Shown: positions 20,135 through 31,238, numbered from the stretch's first letter. The stretch: 64,000 bases of DNA from Bimuria novae-zelandiae CBS 107.79 (GCA_010015655.1 ML976759.1:62001-126000); one strand, 5' to 3'. Notes: a model not told the origin generated them from the letters alone. Numbers and translations: made by a program.

Positions 20135-23100
20135 ATGCGCCCAGCCACGGATCTTGTAAGAGATTCAAAATTGAAAACAGCCCATCGAGACGGAATCACC
20201 CGGCATGTAATTGAAACGTCAGACCGCCGCAGTGGTCATAGGAGGATCAAGAGAGACCAGCGATGGCAACGAGTCGGTGACATTTTGGGCGAAGGCGCCT
20301 TCGGCATCGTCTGGAAAGAGACACTTGTCGGAGGCGAAAGTGACGTTAAGGACCGAGCAGTGAAGAGAATTCGGAAGCGCGTTGCAAATTCCAACTCTTT
20401 GGATTATAGCCGAGAGCTAGAAGCTATCGCTAAGTTTTCGCGTGGTAAAGTGAGTCTCAGTCTCGGTAAACGAGAGCTCAGCGCCTTAATTGAAGTGTTG
20501 GTGTCTTTGAACTAGGTTTCCACTTTTTTGATACACTACTCCTCTCTATGCCGGGCTGCAATGGTTCATAGTTGACATGTCGCAGTACAAATCCTTCTTC
20601 GTGGAAAGCTATGGATGGTTCGAATCCCAAGATTATGTCTTCATCACCATGGAATACTTTGAACATGGAGATCTGCAAAGATATATGGACAAAGTTGGCA
20701 GGATTTCAGAAGAAGATGCTCGTACAATCTCGTACCAGATACTAGAAGGTGTGAACGAGATGCACGACAATGGATTTGCTCATCGCGACTTGAAGCCGTC
20801 CAATGTTCTAATACGGAGGACAAAAGATCACAAAGAAGGGTGGTGGGTTAAAATTGGAGACTTTGGTATCTCCAAAAGAGCAGAGGAAGGGATGACCACG
20901 TTGCGCACTGTGAGTGGCACAGAGGGATTCCTGGCACCCGAAGTTCTCGTCAGAAAGGGGTCGATTTTTCTTGAGCCAGCTATACTATCGAAGGTGCTGC
21001 AAAACAAGCACGAATACACCTTTGTGGTGGACATCTGGGCTTTGGGTGAGATAATATACAGGGCGATATGTGGCAGGTCTCCATTCACTACGAATCTTGC
21101 TGCATACGTGAATGGGAAGACGGAGTTTCCGCTCAGCACTTTAAAAGAGCTGGAGGTCTCAAGCCAAGGCATCGAGTTGATCCAACACTTGATGAAGGTA
21201 TTTCCGGGAGAACGATTGACAGCAGCTGACGCTCTGGACCATGATTGGTATAATGAGTTTCGGGATAATTCATCTAGATCTTCCAGCGAATTTGAAAGGT
21301 AACACGTCCCGAATCCAATCAAATGACGATACTCACCTATGGTAGTGTTGACGAGAACCATGAGATACCATCTGACTTGTTGTCGCCGGGTTTCGGTGCT
21401 GGGACTTCGGGTAGTTCCTTTTTAGATGTTTCCGAGTCGGTGCCATGGACCGATGTAGATGGAGGAAATACATTACAGCCTACTAGTTCAGTGCCGCCCA
21501 GACTCAATATATCAACCTCAAGGATATCATCGGATGGGCCTTTACCCGGCGACGATATGTCACCGCTGGCCGCCCATGAGCCGGTGTCCCAACGATCACC
21601 AGCGGCTGCTCCAGCGGATATGGAACCATCAGACAAAAGCGCCTCACTCCGGGTGCATGTTAAAGAGGAGGCTGCTTCTTCTAACAAAGGGAAGCGTCCA
21701 CTACCACCGAATCCTCCTCTTCTGCTGCAGCTGTCGACACCGGAAGCGCCTACGCGCGAGAGCACAATTACAGCTCGTAAATCTAAATTCCCCATCGGGT
21801 CAGACCTCGGGACAAAGATCCCAGCTTTGATGGACCCGAAATGGCTGCCTCCCGGGCTATCTGAATCAAACCAAAATCAGCCTCAGCACGGCTCTGCTGG
21901 CGCTAAGCGGCTTGAGTCCGTCTCTAAAGGTACTACAATTTTGGGAAATGTGGATACAGAGAACGATGAAAAGAAAAGATTACGAGATCAGGCGTCAGCT
22001 GGAGATTCAGATAGCGACGAGCAATCCTCGGTCGCCAGTCGCGAAGATACAGTGCCAGACTCAGCCCTGACACTTGTGGTGCGAGAGACGCCATCTGGGG
22101 CGAGTGGAAGCAAAACTAGGCTTGAAAAGCCCTCACGGACGAAGAGTGAAAGTAGGCCTGAAGTGAAAGGACGCTCGTCGGAGCCTTCGGAAGGTGAGAA
22201 GGCTCGCTACAAGGCCGCTTATCATACTTCGCATGAAAGACGAAGCGTGGCGGAGATAACGGCACGCCGCGACTGGGAATCATCCTTTGAATTCGTTGGA
22301 GCTCCTCGACCACTTGTTCAGGATGATTCAATGGCACACCGCGCACGAGAATCGCTCTTTGACTTACTTAGAGCTCGAGACGCGCGCCGCGCACGGGATC
22401 ATGAAATGGCTCAACGCGAGGGTGCAGAAAAATTGCAGACGCCTCTGATCCCCGATGGATCGATTGACCGAGGCGCAAAGAGAGCCCAGCAACAAGAGGA
22501 CGCAATTCGCTACATGCAAATTGCGAAGCGCAAGGAAGAGCAATCGAAAGCTACACTGGCGAAATCCTCACGACCAAACCGCGGCGTTCAGGAATATTAC
22601 AAGACGTCTCGACCCAACGATGAAAAGCCGTCTCGGACAAGCGGATTCCTCCAAAAAATTGGACTCGCACCACGCCCGAAGGTACCAAACATCGTTGAGA
22701 CATATCGAGAGCCTGCTGTTGGCAATAGGAGTGTTAAGAGCAACAAAAGGTCCGCTGCGAAGCAGCCATCCAGGCATCAGACTCGCCCGAATGTGGCGCC
22801 TGTGAAGGTCCCGTTCAACAACAATACGCGCCTTGAAAAGATTATCGACCATGAATTCCTCAATTCGGCCTCGGAGCCGAATGTCACTTCTCCCAGCCCG
22901 ATTGCTCAGACCAGATCTACAACAAGAGTTCCTTCTGATAGCCACAATCGTTCTCGTCCCCTTGATGGAGAGGAACCCGAGACAATGATTTTCAGCATGG
23001 AAAATGTGCGCAAGCGTCTCGCTCATTTCGGCTTCGGAGACAATCAGATCCAGGCCATTACACCGCTTATTTTCACACCCAATTCTCGTCCCCTTAATGG

Positions 23101-23467
23101 AGAGGACCCGGAGACGATGATGGTCAGCTTAGAAGATCTGCGGAAGGGTCTCGCTCGTTTCGGCTTCGACGACAATCAGATCCAGGGAATGATACGGGTT
23201 TCTTTCACATCTAAAGAAATACCCGTTCCTGCGCCATTCCCACGAGATTTGCCAACCTACGTCAAGGCATCTAAACAACACCTCGACATCGAAACACTGC
23301 AATACTACGACTTACCATACGAGATCGACGAAAATGACCCGGGTCACATCATCATCCTGCGAGAGATGGAACCATACGAAACAAATATTTTGTTCGAGCA
23401 CACAAGGCGACAACGTCTAGAACGTACAGCGCCTCGCCGAAAGTTTGCCGACCCACCAAATTTTTAG
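20135..23467 (+). CDS. Ser/Thr protein kinase with long tail ending inside a transposon
   Basis: The proposed CDS is join(20135..20449,20586..21298,21346..23467), 1,049 residues, with introns of 136 and 47 bp. The kinase domain is complete: glycine loop GEGAFGIVW (52-60), Lys in DRAVKRIRK (about 77), HRDLKPSN (171-178), DFG (197-199), APE (222-224) and DIWALGEIIYR. A Ser/Pro/Arg-rich disordered tail follows. It contains two tandem 44-residue repeats, each with RPL-GE-PETM and a (K/R)RLA-FGF-DNQIQ core (22,952-23,215). The C-terminal block, with YYDLPYEIDENDPGHIIILRE then LFEHTRRQR, resembles the fungal DUF8035 region. The last 13 codons and the stop lie in the left inverted repeat of a mariner-type insertion, so the native C-terminus was replaced. 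Neighbour context suggests a partner of the divergent HeLo/pseudokinase. Confidence 0.82.
22952..23215 (+). repeat. Two tandem 132-bp coding repeats in the kinase tail
   Basis: Units start at 22,952 and 23,084 (tctcgtccccttgatgg and tctcgtccccttaatgg) and encode 44-residue copies. They share PETM-x3-MENV/LEDL and FGF-DNQIQ but differ at many positions, so the duplication is not recent. This is an in-frame domain duplication. Confidence 0.8.
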
Positions 23468-24726
23468 CCGAATCCTCCACCATCAACGCCAACCCCACAC
23501 CAACCACCAATTTTGAAGCGGCTATTCGATCTGTATATAATGCGGCGGCCACTAGCAGAAATATCTAGCAATCGCAAGGCAAGGTTTAAGCTTTCTCCGC
23601 AGGCGCACTCTGCAATCCTTGCCCAGGTAGAGAACCGCGTACCGAAGGCCAAAATTGCTCGAACCTTCAATGTGAGCCGCCAAGCTGTGTACGACACAAT
23701 TAAACGCTGGGATACCCATGGAGAGATTCGATCGCGCCCCCGGATAGGCCGGCCAAAGCTTCTATCACAGAGAGATGAGCGTAGGGTCTTGCGGATAGTC
23801 CGTAGGAACCCCCGGGTTGAATACGCTGAATTGCAGCTTCTTGCGCGCGACATTGAGTGCTCAAGGACTACACTCTATAGAATGCTCAAACGCCATGGGA
23901 TACGTAACTGGGTGGCTAGGAAACGCCCAAAGCTTACTCCTAGAAACGCTCGACAGCGCCTTGAGTGGTGCCGGATCTATCAACACTACGAGTGGGCGTG
24001 GATTAAATTCTCTGACGAGGTCTCTGCTGAACGTGGGAGTGGCAAGAAGCGTATCTAGGTATTTCGTACGCCTCAGCAGAAGTGGGATAGCGAGATAATT
24101 AATTAAAAGACGCGGCAAGCAGTACTTAAGCAGATATTCTTTAGAGCAATTTAGAAAAATGGCCGTACAGACTTAATAGCCATGGAGAGGGTAGGTAGCT
24201 AACAAGGATTCTACTTAGAATCGTATACTAATACCCTTAGAGATTTAATTCTCCCATGGAACGCTGCGTACGAGTTTTAAATAGATAACGCGCCTATACA
24301 CACCTCTGCTTACATATAAGCATAGCTAGATAATAAAGAGGTCTACTATATTAACTAGCCTCCCTACTTACCGGATCTTAACCTAATCGAACACCTCTAG
24401 TGGCTGTTAAAACAGAAGATTATTAAGTTATTTCCTAATCTAAAGGGGGAAAAATTTAGCTAGATAGCTTATAAAAGGTTTATTAAGTGCGTATAGGTAG
24501 CATAGGATACTATCCTATAAGAGGCTATTAATAACCTTATTAAAAGCGTACCACGCAGGATTAAAGCCTATATAAAAGCCTAGGGTTAGCATATAAAATA
24601 CTAAGCTATTTAGGTATATTTTAATGCAATTGGGCGTGGTGGATACCCTGTAAATGATGAGGGTTGAAGAACTCGGCTAAAAATTTGATGGGGCAAAAGT
24701 GTCGGCAAACTTTTGGCCTAGTACTG
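23427..24726 (+). mobile_element. Tc1/mariner-type transposon, half intact and half RIP-decayed
   Basis: The element is bounded by TA at 23,425-23,426 and 24,727-24,728. Its imperfect inverted repeats share AAAGTTTGCCGAC and CAAATTTTTAGCCGA cores (23,440-23,475 and the reverse at 24,674-24,708). It carries a plus-strand transposase. Inside the element, bases 23,427-24,055 have normal composition and an open frame. From 24,056 to about 24,650 it is AT-rich with many stops, and composition recovers in the right end. Its left end supplies the stop of the kinase gene. Its right end is read by a minus-strand ORF. Confidence 0.88.
23540..24058 (+). pseudogene. Tc1/mariner transposase, N-terminal half
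   Basis: From the ATG at 23,540 the frame encodes about 172 residues. It has a paired helix-turn-helix DNA-binding region (LSPQAHSAILAQVENRVPKAKIARTFNVSRQAVYDTIKRW, split here by function: first HTH around VPKAKIARTFNVSRQAV; second around LLARDIECSRTTLYRML). A GRPKLL AT-hook-like motif sits between the two HTH motifs. The catalytic region starts at WIKFSDEVSAERG, which holds the first Asp. It ends at TAG at 24,056-24,058, where the family would have Trp (TGG), a G-to-A change. The remaining catalytic half is decayed, with recognisable VFRTPQQKWDSE just after the stop. It is not functional. Confidence 0.82.
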
Positions 24727-25364
24727 TAGACCTCCAAGACCATTTTTCCCCGATCCCAATCACGGCTTTGTTATGCAGACTAGTTGAAGCTGGTAAATTG
24801 CCGAGGGTCATGCTAGTGCGTACATAACGTGGGAGATCAGAATCTTGCACGCGTTCCTGTGTAGAAACAATCGATTTTGAAACGAAGAACCGTAACGTGT
24901 GATGACTGAGGTTCGCCATGACTACTAGATCACGCCAGACAGCACAGGCACCATCTCCCTCCAGAGAGTGAGCAAATATATACACAACATCAACGACCAC
25001 GAACGCAACTAACGGCGTAACATTGCGTGAATCTCTGCCGGTACCACAAATACCCGTCACTGAACGGCGTCCTTCCAGCGATCCCCAAATAGGCCACAGA
25101 ACCAAGCAGCTCACCATCCCAAACACCAATAGCTCAAAGAAGCTGCGAAGGACACCAAAATTCATCCCAAACACCGACGTCCTTCAAGCTAGATACCGCC
25201 CACACAATATCCCGACAAAATGAGTTCAAACAAGGAAACCCCCATGCCTCGGCGACGCCGAAACCGCGCTCACGTCCCAACTCGTAGAGATGAGTCTTCG
25301 TGAAATATGCGCCCGGCGACGCCGAAATCTCAACGTAAGGAAAATACAACGAAACAGGCAGCAC
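24677..25364 (-). CDS. Putative membrane protein, 3' end inside the transposon
   Basis: This is a possible minus-strand gene. One open exon (about 25,364 to 25,179) encodes YFTKTHLYELGRERGFGVAEAW, continuing to FCRDIVWAVSSLKD. A GT-AG intron of 46 bp (25,178-25,133) would join it to LLVFGMVSCLVLWPIWG, followed by VVVDVVYIFAHSL and a polar C-terminal part. That gives two or three hydrophobic segments. The 5' end is not certain, since no convincing start with upstream context was found. The last 14 codons (VLGQKFADTFAPSNF without its first residues) and the stop lie in the right inverted repeat of the mariner-type element. Without the element the frame would stop almost at once. No family was recognised, and this could be a chance frame. 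Confidence 0.35.
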
Positions 25365-25371
25365 GAAGAAA

Positions 25372-25460
25372 GGGTATCAGATACCGCCCATGGTTTATAA
25401 CGCAGATAACAGAGCGCGGGACGCAGAATAGGTATCAGATACCGCCCGTAGTTTACAACA
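25372..25460. repeat. Short tandem repeat containing GTATCAGATACCGCCC
   Basis: The motif gtatcagataccgccc followed by rtrgtttayaacrcag occurs at about 25,374 and again at about 25,432, a period of about 58 bp. A shortened relative, gataccgcccacaca, occurs at about 25,192. The core gtatcagatac is itself palindromic. Confidence 0.6.
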
Positions 25461-28400
25461 CAGCGCAAACACATGCACGAAAAGAACCCGAAGGTTTGGA
25501 TTGAAAAAAGACAGATGGAGAAGAATGAGATATGGGATGGCATGGGTGGTGTGTCGGGTAGATTGGGGTAACGTGTGAAGGAAATGGGAAGAGTGCTAAG
25601 ATCGCGCCTCAGCATTCCAGTGCCCATCTTTCTTCGTCTCGCTGAGCCAGCGGGCCATTGCCGGAGTCTGTTACCTTCCGTCAGCTGTGATCTGGACATC
25701 TCGTGCAAGTGGGTGAGCGTACCATTGTGTCACTGCTCTTACTGTTCGACGGCGCGGCCGGATACGGAGTTTCGATTAGGTGTGTCCGACCGAGCCTGTG
25801 CTGGCGTCCGTTGCTTAGCTGAAGGGCATGTGAAGTGGTAGAGTCGGAACGTACTCGTTGCGGTGGACTGGTGGCAGCGCGGCCTCCATCGCGCGGCTGT
25901 GTCTGCCCTGAGGAGGTGTTGGGGTTCGCCATTGTGTGCTGTAGAGTATTGAAGGAGGGTCTTGATGGTCGCTCTGTTATAGCTTGTTCAGCAATGGTGC
26001 GAGTACGCGGATTTGAGATGTATTGTTGTGTTAAGAAGGCACTGTGGGTGAAGACCTTTGGATAAACGATGAGCGCGTTCGGCGATAGGTGCCAGCCGGT
26101 GTTGAAAGTGGCAGAAAGTACTCGAGTTTGTCGGTACGTGGGTAGGTAGATTTACTTCAGTCTTGAAAAAACAAGGTAAAGCCTCTGTGATGTTTGCTGC
26201 TCCCTTCTAGCGCTGCTCTGTCTGTTCGAAGAAGGTCGGCAAGGAAGGCCTCGATCGAACGGGGGAATAATGGAATTTAAGCATCTCGAGATCAGACGAT
26301 ATCTAGAACACACAATCCACGAAAAATGATCGGCGATTCAGATAGTAGTCTTCGTTCAAAAGTAGACATGGACAAACTGCTCCGTATTCGTTCAAACTAG
26401 GCGCTAGGCGCGATATACGCCATCGGGGGAGCTGTCAGTGATCCATTGTAACTGGGTACACAGAAATCCTGCAGCGTTGTCCCAAAAGGTGATGTTGCAA
26501 TAGAAGGTAAACATCTCATGCATAATATGCGCATAGCTTTGTGGCGTCGGTGACATTGGAGTAGGTCGATCACTGGCGATGGACCTGGCCGCCGGCGAAC
26601 TACCCGCCAGTCGATTGCAGTGGTACTGCAGGGACGTACCTGTGCGCGTTTCGCGAAGGAAATGGGATCCACTCCTAAAGGATATGCGGTTCCACTACAT
26701 GAAGCTAGGCCGTAATATCTTGTAGCATTGGATTAGGCTCCGAACCTTCGGCACATGCTTGAAACCAAAATATGGAAGTTTGACAGCATAATCACAGTCG
26801 TGGAGTCGGGATTTGCAGGTATGAGCGATGGCAGAGATATACCTTCAAAATGTGTGCACGAAACCTCATGGTCAGCTGATCGCATAGAGACCTTGAACGT
26901 TGTGTACTGTGAGGTCGCCCAAAATGGGCCGAAATTGCAGATGTCCAGCGCTTGGGAGGTACGAGCCCATTTTTGCACGTTTTGACATCTGACAGCAGGG
27001 AGCTTTCGAATACACGGTCAAACCACGTACACGATATGGCTTGCATTGACATCTTGAGTGCCGGAGGACTAAGGCTCGTGCATCTGGGGAACCTGGTCGC
27101 TACACCAAAATGACGGCTTTCTAGATCATGAGTCCGTGAGTTGTCCGCATGCCGACTAGGATCGAAGATTTGAATGACAGCTTCTAATGACCTTGTCCGC
27201 GCAACCATATCACTGAAAGACGCAGGGGACGCCAAATCCTACGCTCTCCTGGAAATGTTGTGGCGTGGCAAACTTTTGCTGCTCGAGAGATGAGCCTATC
27301 CTATTACGTTTGTCCATGAAAGCCGCATCATTTGATGTACGCTACGCCCCCGTTCAACACATCGAGGTGAGCCAGGAGGCGCTGTAACCAAGATGAGCAT
27401 GTTTGCAGGCACGTTTTGGTGTAGTGCCTCGTTTGTGTACCTGTATCAGGTGTAGCAGCAGTGTGTTGCATATGCAACTTTTGGCGGATTAGGGCTAGTC
27501 TGCGTTTCCTCGTGAATGTAGCCATATGGTAACTTCGGCGTACTTTCCAAATCGAGAACTTCGAACGGTGAAGGTCCTTTGGAAGCTGCACTGCTCCCAT
27601 GGGACCTCGTCTTGAAAGATTGTGAGTGGAAGCTCGCCTCGAATCTTGAGCGAACACAGAGTACCCAGCACATGCAAGATGTATCCAACGCACTAGCAGT
27701 TGCTGCACTCGTCTGCTACCGCAGGTAGCACGCATCTGATTTATCGCCGTCCATCGCTTCGCAGCATCCTCTTTGCTCCACTTTCATGATTGAAGCTGGC
27801 CCAATCTGCCTTGCCGTGGGTCGAGACAATTGGAAACCTCAAAAACTCGGCCTCTCCGGACTGATACGCAGGCCCCTTCCTTCTCTGGAATGTATTTTAT
27901 GGTCCCAAGGATAGTCAAATACAAGAGTAAGCCTTGCAGATTGAAGCGGTATATTAGTTCAGATACTATATTGGACTGTCTGTATCCATATCTGACATCG
28001 GCGTACTATCGAACGAAGGTTGCGTTTGATTGCACCTTCCGTAGCAGCCTCGGATGCGAATCCACCACCACGGAAGGTATTTTCCACGAGAAGAACAAGG
28101 ATCAAACACCGCTAGAATCGAGCGCACCGATGTACAAGTCCTCACCATCTAGAGCATACCGGTCAGCCGCTGCTACTCTGGTGTGCGCCCACTCCTTGCT
28201 CCTTGAGCGTGACATTACATGGTAATGCTGAATATTTGATTAACATTGAAGCGGTGCCGTGGGGACACGTAGACCATGTGCCGTGTCTAACTGGCGGGGT
28301 AGGTAAGGAGAGGCATCGAATGTGCCGACGGGGATGTCGAAAGAACTCCTTGATGGAGTACACAGATCGATGCGAGAGCACTAGGAGTCTGTTGTGACAC

Positions 28401-29211
28401 CTCCAATGTGCCTTGAGTGGCGCCATGATCGATGCCAGACGAATACAAGCTCGCCGACTCTGAACGTTTCTTGCGATATTATCCTGCCACATCGTCTTCT
28501 CTCGGCCACTGGCCCCATTAAACCAATAGTACAGTTTGCTGCAGTTTTTCCTGTGGCTTGCGTTGGTGCTAGAAGCTTGCAGGTTCGAAACGGCGGGTAG
28601 CTCCGCAGTAGAATCAAATTGGTTCCGCAGATCCCTTCGCTTGGGTGTGACTAGAAGGTAAACTCGTCTTTGATAGTAAGGCATCGGGCGCTACGTCGAT
28701 AAATGAGGACTGGGAGCAGCGACGTCGAGTATGTGAGGATTTCTTGAGAGATACTATGCTTCTTAATATACAAGAATTCGACATTGAAGAGAAAATCATT
28801 GAAGCTCTTTCCGGCAGCTTTCAAGTCTTTTGCCGACTGTTTGCCTTGACGAGGTCAAGATAGGTAAAGCGGCCGTCTGGCCGTGGAGGGTGGGTGACGC
28901 CAATATAGTTCGTCCACTGTGACCCGGTAAAGAGACAAAGGGGAACCGATGACTGCACTGCAAGTGGGAGTGACCGCGTGTTGCAAACTTGTGCAGCTGT
29001 CAGTCATCGCGTTGAAACGCTCGGGTCAGTTGATGGATGTGTGGCTGAGGTAACTAGTGGCGCATGCGCCTGCACGTGAATGGAGGGGCCAAGGCAGTAC
29101 CCCACGCGTTGTGCCTGTGCCCGCCTTCTCACTGTACACTCACTCATACACCTCGAATAGCCTTCAACAAACTACCCGTAACCCCCACATACTGCGAGAG
29201 CATACATCATT
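25461..29211. other. Gene-poor interval; no gene supported
   Basis: About 3.75 kb of normal composition contain only short overlapping ORFs on both strands, none with a recognisable motif or plausible exon chain. It may hold worn remnants of genes. The last 150-200 bp before 29,212 are pyrimidine-rich (acactcactcatacacc...) and fit the promoter and leader of the autophagy gene. Confidence 0.5.
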
Positions 29212-30373
29212 ATGGCGTATAACTTTGTGCGATCGTACATAGACACATTCCGGGAGCGAACGGCCGCCATAAACCACACTTCGACCTTCCGCGAAACGGG
29301 TCAGATCACACCCGAAGAGTTTGTCCTCGCTGGCGACTTTCTGGTCTTCAAGTTTCCATCGTGGCAGTGGGCTGATGCCTCGTCGCCCTCGAAACGCGTA
29401 CCGTACCTCCCAGAAGGAAAGCAGTTCCTTGTTACACGAGGCGTGCCTTGCAACCGCCGTCTAGACGACAACTTCGCCGGGGAAGCAGGCCAGGACGAGA
29501 CTCTGGTGCGAGACGGCTTCACGGCTGGCGAAGCTGATGACGATGGCTGGCTCCGAACGGGCGGCATGGCGGCGAGCCAGGAAGCAAAGGTTCGGGATGT
29601 GCAAACCGTTGACGAGAGTGGCAATCTCGGGGCCGCAGCAGAGGATGATGAGATTCCAGACATGGAAGATGACGATGACGACGAAGAGGCTATCATAAGA
29701 GAACCTCAGGGCGGCTCCAACGCGTCAGCGTATGTCCAGACACCGCCAGCGCAATGCGCAACTCAGTGGCTAACATCTGCCTAGGCCGGCGCGAACATAC
29801 ACCCTCTACATTTGCTACTCCGCCCACTACCGCACACCTCGTCTTTATCTCTCCGGCTACGGCTCAACTTCGGTCCCTCTGAATCCGCACGAGATGATGG
29901 AGGACATCGTGGGAGACTACAAGGACAAGACAGTAACCATCGAAGACTTTCCTTTCTTCGAACACGCCGTCAAGACTGCGTCGGTGCATCCTTGCAAGCA
30001 CGCCTCGGTCATGAAGGTCCTGCTTGACCGTGCGGATGCTGCTTTGAAGCTGCGGCTCGCCAAACTGAAAGCAGGGAAAGACGTTGGCAAGGTCGACAGC
30101 GGAATGGAAGGTCTGGTAGATGACACCAAGCTGTTGAAGCTGACCGAGCAGGCGAAGCACAAGGACGGCGATGACAGCAAAGACAAAGGAGACGACTGGG
30201 AGGTCTTGAGCGAAGGCGGCGATGACGAAGTTGCCATTCGCGTGGACCAGTACCTCATTGTCTTCCTCAAGTTCATGGCAAGGTCAGTGTTCCCAACTAT
30301 GAACGTTTGATCGCAGGCTAACACATGCAGTGTGACACCGGGCATAGAACACGACTTTACTATGGGTGTGTAG
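29212..30373 (+). CDS. ATG3: Autophagy-related E2-like enzyme Atg3
   Basis: The proposed CDS is join(29212..29729,29785..30282,30331..30373), 352 residues, with introns of 55 and 48 bp. Atg3 transfers Atg8 from Atg7 to phosphatidylethanolamine during autophagosome formation in the cytosol. The N-terminus [20 protein letters not shown] is the membrane-sensing amphipathic region of the family. [17 protein letters not shown] follows. A long acidic insert ([18 protein letters not shown]) corresponds to the disordered Atg7-binding loop. The catalytic cysteine is Cys243 in the [15 protein letters not shown] motif. The C-terminus reads [13 protein letters not shown], as expected. Length and all core motifs are normal, and the gene appears intact. 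It is convergent with RDS3. Confidence 0.95.
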
Positions 30374-30911
30374 TCATCTCTTTTCGTTCCGTATCTCCGG
30401 CGTTCTTGGTATACGGGTTCAGCAGTCACGTTGCGGCATATGGGCGGTGCGGAACGGTACAGGCGTTGAGGATTCCACTGGATCTGCCAGGTTTGACAAT
30501 CGTCACGGGAGTGCGGTATTTTGGTTAGTTTAGACCTAGCAGCAAGCCACATGCATTCATACCACGAGTCACCTGTCCTCATGAGCATACGAAGACTGTG
30601 AAGACTGTATTTCAATCTACAGTAAATCAATCTTCAAGAACCGATCATCCCTAAAGAGCAGACCAAGTAGGGGTTATCCGCGCCTTGAGCTGTTAGCGGA
30701 GGTCCACTGAGCGTGAGAAGAGCGCATTACCACCGCCAAGCTCCTGAACGCCGTATTGAAAATCTTGCATGCCGCCTTAGTGCCTTCCGCGAGACCATTC
30801 CTTCTCGACAAATGTTGACCGCGAGCCAACAGCGAGCTCATCCATCCTCCAACTCTCCATTTTACATGTCCGAACCCTTGATTGAAGCAGCATAATTCTC
30901 CCCAACCCTCA
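30374..30911. other. Convergent intergenic interval
   Basis: 538 bp lie between the 3' ends of ATG3 and RDS3. No gene or structured element was seen. It should hold both terminators and poly(A) signals. Confidence 0.6.
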
Positions 30912-31238
30912 TCAATGATTCCTAAAATTCTTCTTCTGGTAGAACAGATCCGTCCTACTACTCCCGAGATTTATAATCTTCGGGCAGCCGTCGCGGTCCT
31001 TCTCCAAGCGTGTGCACTCGAAGCAGTAGAAGGCGTCGGAGATACCCTCGCCGCCGCACACGACGCACTTGTTCTGGTAGTTGCCGAAGGAGCACTCGTC
31101 GCAGATGCGGGCGAGGGTCGTGGGGCGCACGTACGAGTCGCACACGGGGCATTTGCCGTCGCATTTGTCGCAGAGGCGGCCGATGGAGATGCCGGATTGT
31201 TTGCGGCACATGACGAGATCGGGGTGGTGGCGGGACAT
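30912..31238 (-). CDS. RDS3: SF3b subunit Rds3/PHF5A
   Basis: This is a single-exon gene of 108 residues, the normal size for this very conserved protein. It begins [14 protein letters not shown] and carries the family's CxxC series: [44 protein letters not shown] and [14 protein letters not shown]. The ending is [14 protein letters not shown]. The cysteines build the three interlocked zinc fingers of PHF5A, which with SF3B1 forms the branch-point adenosine pocket of the U2 snRNP. There is no truncation and no missing cysteine that I can see. Its start is 364 bp from the start of the divergent pinin-like gene, another splicing-associated factor. Confidence 0.96.
   Translation of the reverse strand: MSRHHPDLVMCRKQSGISIGRLCDKCDGKCPVCDSYVRPTTLARICDECSFGNYQNKCVVCGGEGISDAFYCFECTRLEKDRDGCPKIINLGSSRTDLFYQKKNFRNH

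Noticed and set aside
20605..20625. ggttcgaatcc resembling a tRNA B box
   Set aside because: It lies inside the kinase coding sequence (GWFES region), with no A box or foldable arms around it.
25226..25708. Minus-strand ORF of 160 codons
   Set aside because: It is Arg/Ser/Cys-rich without motif, and overlaps a more protein-like frame and a tandem repeat.
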